From contig JAUILW010000281.1 of assembly GCA_030432795.1 (NCBI GenBank), positions 1 through 5,040 of the forward strand: 5,040 nt of DNA, given 5' to 3'. This document shows, one piece after another, positions 1 through 5,040 of this stretch. How positions within the stretch are numbered: position 1 is the first letter of the stretch; the number at the start of each line of letters is the position of its first letter. The notes beneath the pieces were generated by a model that was not told the DNA's origin, did not search any database, and was given only the letters and a program-made list of their open reading frames with translations. Position numbers and translations under genes: made by a program. Source of the DNA: Gammaproteobacteria bacterium. Lineage in GTDB: Bacteria; Pseudomonadota; Gammaproteobacteria; Pseudomonadales; Azotimanducaceae.

Positions 1-24
1 CCACCAGAAAGTGCCCACTAAAAT

Positions 25-28
25 GAGG
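25..28 (+). promoter_or_regulatory. Shine-Dalgarno site for the CoA-transferase gene
   Basis: GAGG lies seven bases before the ATG at 36, a normal spacing. An in-frame TGA at 24-26 closes the reading frame just upstream, so the ATG at 36 is the first possible start and this site confirms it. No promoter can be judged because only 35 bases precede the gene. Confidence 0.7.
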
Positions 29-35
29 TTGTGAC

Positions 36-1220
36 ATGACGACCAACACCCGTAGCGGACCGCTCGACGACGTCACCATCATCGATTGCAGCATGGCCTA
101 CGCCGGCCCTTTCGGCACCACGCTGCTAGCCGACCTCGGCGCCAACGTCATCAAGGTGGAGCCGCCAGGAGGCGACGGTTTTCGAGCGGTGGCGCCCTAC
201 CCGCCGGACTATGCACACGCTTTCAAGCACCAACCTACCGGCGCCGACTACGGCGCGCCGTTCGCCTCGGTGAATCGCAACAAACGCAGCATCTGCCTGG
301 ATCTGAAAGAAGCCGACGATCGCCAGGTGCTGCTCCAGCTCTGCGAACGCGCAGATGCCATCGTCGAGAACATGCGCGCCGGCGTGATGGACAAGCTGGG
401 GCTCGGCTATGAGGTCATCGCCGCGCGTAACCCGTCGATCGTCTACGCCACCGTACGTGGCTACGGCGATCCGCGCACCGGCGATAGTCCCTATGCGCAG
501 TGGCCCTGCCTGGACGTGGCGGGCCAGGCGGTAGGCGGCTTCGTGGAAGCCACCGGTGATCTGTCGCCCGTGGCCATCGCCGACATCTATCCCGGCACGC
601 TGATGGCGCTCGGCCTTGTGACGGCGCTGCTGCGCGCGCGCCAGACTGGCAAGGGTGACTTTGTGGACGTGGCCATGGTGGACAGTATGCTCACGCTGCT
701 GAAGTCGAACGTCACCCAGTACAGCCTCACCGGACGCGAGCCGAACCCCGGCCGCCGAGCGCTGGTGCCCTTCGGCCTGTTTCCCGCCGCCGACGGCCGC
801 GTGAGCATCGCTGCACCGGTGGAACGACACTGGCAGATCCTCTGCGAGGCCATGGGCCGGCAGGACCTCATCACAGACGAGCGCACCAGCTCCAACGCCA
901 AACGCGCCGCCAATCAGGACTTCACCGAGGCGCAGGTAGCAGCCTGGACCTCCGCTCTGAGCAAGCAGCAGATTCTTGCAGCTATTGGCGGCAAGGTTCC
1001 CTGCGGACCAGCCAACACCATGCAGGAGGTGTTTGCCGACCCGCACAACGCAGCGCGGGACATGCTGCAACCCTGCACGTTGCCGGGAGACAACCCGGAA
1101 GTCGTGCTCACGGGCAGCCCCATTAAGTTTGCCGGCGCACCTACCGGCCTGTATCAGGCACCGCCGCGGTTGGGGCAGCACACGCAGGAAATCCTCGAGG
1201 AGTTCGGCATTTCGAGATAG
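36..1220 (+). CDS. CaiB/BaiF (family III) CoA-transferase
   Basis: This is a 394-residue cytoplasmic enzyme expected to move CoA from an acyl-CoA donor to a carboxylic acid acceptor through an aspartyl-CoA thioester. The sequence shows the family from end to end. The N-terminal Rossmann-like part has AYAGPFGTTLLADLGANVIK at 21-40 followed by VEPPGG. NRNKRSICLDLK is at 80-91, and ENMRAGVMDKLGLGYE at 111-126. The likely catalytic aspartate is D160 in CLDVAGQAVGG, by analogy with Asp169 of formyl-CoA transferase. GKGDFVDVAMVDSM (205-218) and VPCGPANTMQEVFADPH (321-337) are the usual later blocks. Length is normal for the family (about 380-410). The start is fixed by an in-frame TGA at 24-26 and a good ribosome site. 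The acyl-CoA synthetase gene follows after 39 bases in the same direction, so the two probably act on related acids. Family members range over carnitine, oxalate, mesaconate and bile-acid substrates, and the substrate here cannot be assigned. Confidence 0.95.
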   Translation: MTTNTRSGPLDDVTIIDCSMAYAGPFGTTLLADLGANVIKVEPPGGDGFRAVAPYPPDYAHAFKHQPTGADYGAPFASVNRNKRSICLDLKEADDRQVLLQLCERADAIVENMRAGVMDKLGLGYEVIAARNPSIVYATVRGYGDPRTGDSPYAQWPCLDVAGQAVGGFVEATGDLSPVAIADIYPGTLMALGLVTALLRARQTGKGDFVDVAMVDSMLTLLKSNVTQYSLTGREPNPGRRALVPFGLFPAADGRVSIAAPVERHWQILCEAMGRQDLITDERTSSNAKRAANQDFTEAQVAAWTSALSKQQILAAIGGKVPCGPANTMQEVFADPHNAARDMLQPCTLPGDNPEVVLTGSPIKFAGAPTGLYQAPPRLGQHTQEILEEFGISR

Positions 1221-1259
1221 CCGCGTATCATCGCGTTTTTCACGCGCCGGCAAACCGAC

Positions 1260-2894
1260 ATGCCCTCTTCGATTTACGATACCGATCTCGACAGGACCGC
1301 GGCCAACTTCCAGCCGCTGACGCCCATCTCCTACCTCGAACGGGCCGCTTACGTTCACCCGGATCGCGCTGCCGTCATTCACGGCAACGCCACCACCACG
1401 TATGGCGAACTGCTGCAGCGCTGCCGCCGGCTGGCGTCCGCCCTCGCGCGCCGAGGCATCGGTTACGGCGACACGGTGTCCGTCATGCTGTCGAATACGC
1501 CAGCGATGGTGGAGTGCCACTACGGCGTGCCTATGACCGGTGCGGTGCTCAATGCCATAAACACGCGTCTGGATGCGGCCACCATCGCCTACATCCTCGA
1601 GCACGCGGAGGCGAAAGTGCTCATCACCGACCGGGAGTTTGCCCCGACAGTAAAGCAAGCACTGGCGCTCACCACGGCGAAGCCGCTGGTGATCGACTAC
1701 GACGACGCCCAGTTCCCGCAGAGTGGTGAGCGGCTCGGCAGCCTCGAATACGAAGCACTGCTGGACGGCGGTGATGCAGACTACCAGCGCGCGTATCCCC
1801 GGGACGAGTGGGCGGCCATCTCACTCAACTACACCTCGGGTACTACGGCACGCCCAAAGGGCGTGGTGTACCACCATCGCGGCGCGCATCTCCTGGCAGC
1901 GGACAACGTCATCACCTGCAACATGGGCGATGGTGCGGTGTATCTGTGGACGCTGCCCATGTTCCACTGCAACGGCTGGTGCTTTCCCTGGTCGGTGAGC
2001 GTCGTCGCGGGCACCCATGTCTGTCTTCGTGAAGTGCGTGCGAAAGCCATCTTTGAGCGCATCAGCGCCCACGGCGTCACCCACATGTGCGGCGCGCCGG
2101 TGGTGCTGGCAACCGTGAGCAACGCACCCTCAGAGGAGAAAGTGCCGCTGACCCGCCCGGTGCGCTTCATGACCGCAGGCGCACCGCCGCCCGAGGCGGT
2201 TCTGGCCGACGCCCGGCAGGCCGGATTCGATGTCACCCACCTCTACGGCCTCACAGAAGTCTACGGGCCGGCGGTAATCAACGCCTGGAAATCCGAGTGG
2301 GACACACTGCCGCCGGATCAGTGGGCGGCGCGCATGGCCCGTCAGGGTGTTCGCTACACCATGCTCGATTCGCTGGAGGTGCTGGACCCGGAAACCATGC
2401 AACCAGTACCCCGCGACGGCGAGACCCTGGGTGAGGTGATGTTTCGCGGCAATGTGGTGATGAAAGGCTACCTGAAGAACCGCGAAGCCACGCAAGCAGC
2501 GCTGGCGCACGGCTGGTTTCATTCGGGAGACCTGGGAGTGATGCACGCAGACGGCTACATCCAACTCAAGGACCGCTCCAAAGACATCATCATCTCAGGA
2601 GGCGAGAACATCTCCTCCATCGAGGTGGAGGATGCGCTGTACAAGCACCCGGCGGTGGCCAGCGTCGCGGTGGTCGCCAAGGCGGACGAGCGCTGGGGCG
2701 AAACACCCTACGCCTACGTTGAGCTGAAACCGGGCCAGTCTGCCACCACCGAGGAACTGTTAGCGGTGTGCGAGAAACATCTCGCACGCTTCAAGCTGCC
2801 CAAACACATCGAGTTCTCCGATCTGCCGCGCACGTCCACCGGCAAGATCCAGAAGTTCGCGCTGCGCGAGCGGGCTAACAAAGCAGCCGACTGA
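1260..2894 (+). CDS. AMP-forming acyl-CoA synthetase (DmdB/AlkK-like fatty acid--CoA ligase)
   Basis: A 544-residue cytoplasmic ligase of the ANL superfamily: acid + ATP + CoA gives acyl-CoA + AMP + PPi. All core motifs are intact: P-loop YTSGTTARPKG (191-201), LYGLTEVYGP (328-337), HSGDLG (421-426), the hinge region KDRSKDIIISGGENISSIEV (437-456), and the C-terminal PRTSTGKIQK (523-532) with the adenylation lysine K529. The MFHCNGWCFPW block (234-244) and the long insert after the TE motif (about 340-372) are typical of the subgroup containing methylmercaptopropionate-CoA ligase DmdB, AlkK-like medium-chain ligases and plant AAE proteins. Short- to medium-chain or branched acids are therefore the likely substrates; this is inferred. 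The N-terminus, from SIYDTDLDRTAANFQPLTP, matches the usual subgroup start. No good Shine-Dalgarno site precedes the ATG, so translation may depend on coupling to the upstream CoA-transferase gene. The gene ends three bases from the convergent decarboxylase gene. Confidence 0.95.
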   Translation: MPSSIYDTDLDRTAANFQPLTPISYLERAAYVHPDRAAVIHGNATTTYGELLQRCRRLASALARRGIGYGDTVSVMLSNTPAMVECHYGVPMTGAVLNAINTRLDAATIAYILEHAEAKVLITDREFAPTVKQALALTTAKPLVIDYDDAQFPQSGERLGSLEYEALLDGGDADYQRAYPRDEWAAISLNYTSGTTARPKGVVYHHRGAHLLAADNVITCNMGDGAVYLWTLPMFHCNGWCFPWSVSVVAGTHVCLREVRAKAIFERISAHGVTHMCGAPVVLATVSNAPSEEKVPLTRPVRFMTAGAPPPEAVLADARQAGFDVTHLYGLTEVYGPAVINAWKSEWDTLPPDQWAARMARQGVRYTMLDSLEVLDPETMQPVPRDGETLGEVMFRGNVVMKGYLKNREATQAALAHGWFHSGDLGVMHADGYIQLKDRSKDIIISGGENISSIEVEDALYKHPAVASVAVVAKADERWGETPYAYVELKPGQSATTEELLAVCEKHLARFKLPKHIEFSDLPRTSTGKIQKFALRERANKAAD

Positions 2895-2897
2895 ACC

Positions 2898-4061
2898 TCA
2901 GATGTAGTAGGCCTTCAGAGGCGGAAAGCCGTTGAACTCGATGGCGCTGTAGCTGGTGGTGTAGGCGCCGGTGGAGAACCAGTACAGCCGATCACCGATG
3001 GCTAACGTCAGCGGCAGCGGATAGCGGTAGTCTTCGTACATCACATCCGCGCTGTCGCAGGTGGGACCTGCCAGAATGGCTTCTTCGAGCTCACCCTGCT
3101 TGTCGGTGTACACCGGGTACTTGATGGACTCGCCGAGGGTTTCAATCAGCCCCGAGAACTTGCCCACGTCCAGATAGATCCATCGATGCAGGCTGGTACG
3201 CGACTTGCGTGAGATGAGCACGATCTCACTCACCAGCACGCCGGCGTTGCCGACCATGGAGCGGCCGGGTTCCAGGATGATCTCCGGCAACTCCTCACCG
3301 AAATCTTCGTGCAGAAATCGGGTGATCTCCTCCGCATAGGTCGAAAGCTCATGCGTACGGTTTACATAGTTGGCCGGGAAGCCGCCGCCGAGGTTGATCA
3401 TCTTCAGATCAATGCCGTCTTCTTCCTGCAGGCGCTCGAAGATCACCTTCACTTTGGCGATGGCCGCATCCCACACGCCGATATCACGCTGCTGTGAGCC
3501 GACGTGAAACGACAGGCCGTAAGGCACGAGGCCGAGATCGCGCGCGAGGATGAGGAGATCGAGGGCCATGTCCGGCTGGCAGCCAAACTTGCGCGACAAC
3601 GGCCAGTCGGCGGTTTGTGTACCCTCGGTGAGCAGCCGCACGTAGATGCGCGAACCGGGCGCCGCCTTGGCGATGTTGCGCAGATCCGCTTCCGAATCGG
3701 TTGCATACAGACGCACACCGCGCTCAAAAAAGTAGCGGATGTCCTGCGACTTCTTGATGGTGTTGCCGTAGCTCACCCGACTCGCGTCCACGCCGCGGGA
3801 CAGCACGCGGTCGAGTTCGTAGATAGATGCGATGTCAAAATTGGAGCCCCGCGCAGCGAGCAGGTCTATCATCTCAGGCGCTGGGTTTGCCTTGACCGCG
3901 TAGTAGACCTTTGCGAAAGGAAAGGCATGAGTCAGCTCGTCGTACTGATCACCGACGATGGCGGTATCCACGACGAGAAACGGCGTTTCCTTACCTTGTG
4001 CGAATTGGCGCATCCGCTCGAAGCGTCCTGGATCGTAGTAGTCTTCAACGTTCGGAATCAT
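2898..4061 (-). CDS. PLP-dependent ornithine (or lysine/ornithine) decarboxylase, alanine-racemase fold
   Basis: A 387-residue cytoplasmic enzyme of the group that includes eukaryotic ornithine decarboxylase and bacterial lysine/ornithine decarboxylases. It should convert ornithine to putrescine, the entry to polyamine synthesis. By comparison with mouse ODC, the visible residues are: PLP lysine K57 in YYAVKANP, D76 in NFDIAS, H186 and S189 in SFHVGSQ, glycine loop INLGGGFP (222-229), phosphate-binding EPGR (264-267), C335-D336 in GPTCDS (332-337) from the partner subunit, and Y367 in GAYTTSYS before FNGFPP. The position of the substrate-contacting D332 is D298 in LDVGKFSG, as in bacterial ODCs with DxGKFxGL. 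The active enzyme should be a dimer. Diaminopimelate decarboxylase is less likely because the protein is shorter and ends in the ODC-style FNGFPPLKAYYI. A role on lysine as well as ornithine cannot be excluded. The start is supported by GGAGA five bases upstream. Confidence 0.92.
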   Translation of the reverse strand: MIPNVEDYYDPGRFERMRQFAQGKETPFLVVDTAIVGDQYDELTHAFPFAKVYYAVKANPAPEMIDLLAARGSNFDIASIYELDRVLSRGVDASRVSYGNTIKKSQDIRYFFERGVRLYATDSEADLRNIAKAAPGSRIYVRLLTEGTQTADWPLSRKFGCQPDMALDLLILARDLGLVPYGLSFHVGSQQRDIGVWDAAIAKVKVIFERLQEEDGIDLKMINLGGGFPANYVNRTHELSTYAEEITRFLHEDFGEELPEIILEPGRSMVGNAGVLVSEIVLISRKSRTSLHRWIYLDVGKFSGLIETLGESIKYPVYTDKQGELEEAILAGPTCDSADVMYEDYRYPLPLTLAIGDRLYWFSTGAYTTSYSAIEFNGFPPLKAYYI

Positions 4062-4066
4062 CGGCG

Positions 4067-4071
4067 TCTCC
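4067..4071 (-). promoter_or_regulatory. Shine-Dalgarno site for the ornithine decarboxylase gene
   Basis: Read on the minus strand this is GGAGA, five bases before the ATG at 4061. Spacing and match to the 16S tail are good, and the site supports the annotated start. Confidence 0.7.
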
Positions 4072-4087
4072 GGTCAGGCGCGCGCAT

Positions 4088-4093
4088 CTTATA
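4088..4093 (-). promoter_or_regulatory. Possible sigma70 -10 box for the ornithine decarboxylase gene
   Basis: On the minus strand the hexamer is TATAAG, five of six matches to TATAAT, preceded directly by TG. It stands out as an AT-rich island in a GC-rich gap and would start transcription roughly 20 bases before the ATG at 4061. No convincing -35 hexamer lies 16-18 bases further upstream, only GCTTGC-like sequence. The gene could instead be read from the permease operon. The call rests on one short motif. Confidence 0.35.
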
Positions 4094-4099
4094 CAGCAC

Positions 4100-4125
4100 G
4101 CCGCCACGCGCAAGCGGCTTTTTTT
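4100..4125 (+). terminator. Intrinsic terminator-like hairpin on the + strand, antisense to both neighbours
   Basis: GCCGC (4100-4104) pairs perfectly with GCGGC (4114-4118) around a nine-base loop. Seven T's follow directly (4119-4125), which is the standard form of a rho-independent terminator for + strand transcription. An alternative inner fold, CGC-GCAA-GCG (4107-4116), has a GNRA tetraloop. Both flanking genes are on the minus strand, so this would stop antisense transcripts, for example read-through from the CoA genes ending at 2894. Read on the minus strand the same stem has no downstream T-run, so it would be at most a weak terminator for the permease gene. Confidence 0.5.
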
Positions 4126-4144
4126 CATGCTCGCCAGCGCCTCT

Positions 4145-5040
4145 TCATCCGCTCAGCGGCCACAGGTAAGGCAACACCAGCACCGTCACCGCGCAGCACA
4201 CGAGATTGAGCGGCACACCGATCCGCAGGAAGTCACCGAAACGGTAGCCACCGGGACCGTAGACCATGAGATTGCACTGATAACCGATGGGTGTGGCAAA
4301 GCTGGCGGAAGCGGCCATCATCACGGCCAGCACGAAGGGCTCAGCGTTCAATCCCGCGCTGGCCGCCACGGCGAGCACCACCGGCAGCATGAGCAACGCT
4401 GCCGCCGTGTTGGTGATGAGCTCCGTCATGATCATGACCGCAAGGTAGGTCAGCAGGAGCAGCAACCAGGCATCACCACCTGCCGCAAACACCATGCGTT
4501 CACCCAGGTAGGCGGCAGCACCCGTGACTTCGAGCGCAGCGCCGAGCGCGAAGCTCGCTGCCACCGTCACCAGCACCTGCAGATCAAGGCTGCGGCGCGC
4601 TTCCGCCACGCTGGTGCAGCGCAGCGCCACCATGGCACCGGCGGCGAGGAGTGCAGCATTCATCATCGACGTGACACCGGAGGCGGCGAGGATCAGCATG
4701 GCCGCCATCACCACCCAAGCACGGGCTGCACGACTGTGGTCCGGCAGTTTGTGATCGAGCTTGTTGATGAGAATGAAATCGCGCGAGGCGCTCAGCCGTG
4801 CGTGTGCATCCGGCGCGCCTTCGAGCAGCAGCACATCGCCCTGCTCGAGTTCGATGGAGCTCAGCCGACCACTGATATGCTCACCGTTGCGCGCCACCGC
4901 CAGCACCGCCGCTCCATAGCGATCGCGAAACCGTCCGCCGCGGATGGTGCGTCCCAACAGCTCGCAACGGGTGGATACCACCGCCTGCATCAGCACGCGC
5001 TGAGGATACTCACGCTCAAGCGTAGGTTCGGCGCCCACGG
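4145..5040 (-). CDS. SLC13-family permease with RCK_C (TrkA-C) domain, C-terminal part
   Basis: The gene runs off the right edge; about 298 codons are visible, and the N-terminal half of a protein usually near 590 residues is missing. The GTG at 5036-5038 is an internal valine codon, not the true start. Numbering from it, residues about 15-91 form an RCK_C/TrkA-C domain (QAVVSTRCELLGRTIRGGRF, then GAAVLAVARNGE and LEQGDVLLLEG). RCK_C domains bind small ligands and gate transport. The membrane part follows, with hydrophobic stretches near 105-121, 124-140, 152-175, 189-204, 212-230, 233-250 and 272-292. TELITNTAAALLMLP (205-219) corresponds to the second SNT-type substrate/Na+ motif of the family, here TNT. 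TPIGYQCNLMVYGPGGYRFG (249-268) is a strong family signature. Members take up di- and tricarboxylates, sulfate or other anions, usually with Na+; the substrate here is unknown. The ornithine decarboxylase gene follows after 83 bases on the same strand, with no clear functional link. Confidence 0.9.
   Translation of the reverse strand, partial: VGAEPTLEREYPQRVLMQAVVSTRCELLGRTIRGGRFRDRYGAAVLAVARNGEHISGRLSSIELEQGDVLLLEGAPDAHARLSASRDFILINKLDHKLPDHSRAARAWVVMAAMLILAASGVTSMMNAALLAAGAMVALRCTSVAEARRSLDLQVLVTVAASFALGAALEVTGAAAYLGERMVFAAGGDAWLLLLLTYLAVMIMTELITNTAAALLMLPVVLAVAASAGLNAEPFVLAVMMAASASFATPIGYQCNLMVYGPGGYRFGDFLRIGVPLNLVCCAVTVLVLPYLWPLSG

Noticed and set aside
126..1658. A 510-codon open frame on the minus strand, antisense to the CoA-transferase gene and the start of the synthetase gene
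   Set aside because: It covers two well-supported genes, has low-complexity His/Arg/Gly/Val-rich composition with no recognisable domain, and long antisense frames are expected in GC-rich coding DNA.
1829..2236. A 135-codon minus-strand frame inside the synthetase gene
   Set aside because: It overlaps the P-loop region of the synthetase and shows no domain or ribosome site; it is a shadow of the real gene.
2911..2922. GCCT-TCAG-AGGC stem as a terminator for the synthetase gene
   Set aside because: The stem is only four base pairs, has no T-run after it, and lies in the coding end of the decarboxylase gene.
3504..4169. A 221-codon open frame on the + strand opposite the decarboxylase
   Set aside because: It is antisense to a gene with complete catalytic motifs, it runs through the terminator-like hairpin at 4100-4125, and its translation shows no family features.
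5036..5038. GTG as the start codon of the permease
   Set aside because: The protein would begin directly before an RCK_C domain and lack the N-terminal membrane half normal in this family. The frame is also open to the window edge, so this is an internal valine codon.

Overview
The window looks like chromosomal DNA from a GC-rich proteobacterium. Codon use is strongly biased to G/C at third positions, and the genes are densely packed. The type III-fold ornithine decarboxylase and the RCK_C-containing SLC13 permease would suit a marine or environmental gammaproteobacterium. That placement is an inference from gene style, because no marker gene is present. I see no tRNA, rRNA, CRISPR array, insertion sequence or large repeat.

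Layout: two genes read rightward and two read leftward, converging near 2896. Bases 36-1220 encode a family III (CaiB/BaiF) CoA-transferase. After 39 bases, 1260-2894 encode an AMP-forming acyl-CoA synthetase of the DmdB/AlkK-like type. The two probably form an operon fragment for CoA activation of an organic or fatty acid; the substrate cannot be read from the sequence. On the other strand, 2898-4061 encode a PLP-dependent ornithine (possibly lysine/ornithine) decarboxylase, which would make putrescine. Its stop codon lies three bases from that of the synthetase. Upstream of it, 4145 to the window edge encode the C-terminal half of an SLC13-type permease with an RCK_C (TrkA-C) regulatory domain.

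The only sizeable non-coding stretch (4062-4144) is dense. It holds a good Shine-Dalgarno site and a possible -10 box for the decarboxylase, and a GC stem followed by seven T's that reads as an intrinsic terminator on the + strand, antisense to both flanking genes.

Overall this is ordinary metabolic sequence. I found no convincing new system. The points worth a second look are the antisense terminator, the in-frame open junction between the two CoA genes, and the almost touching convergent stops.
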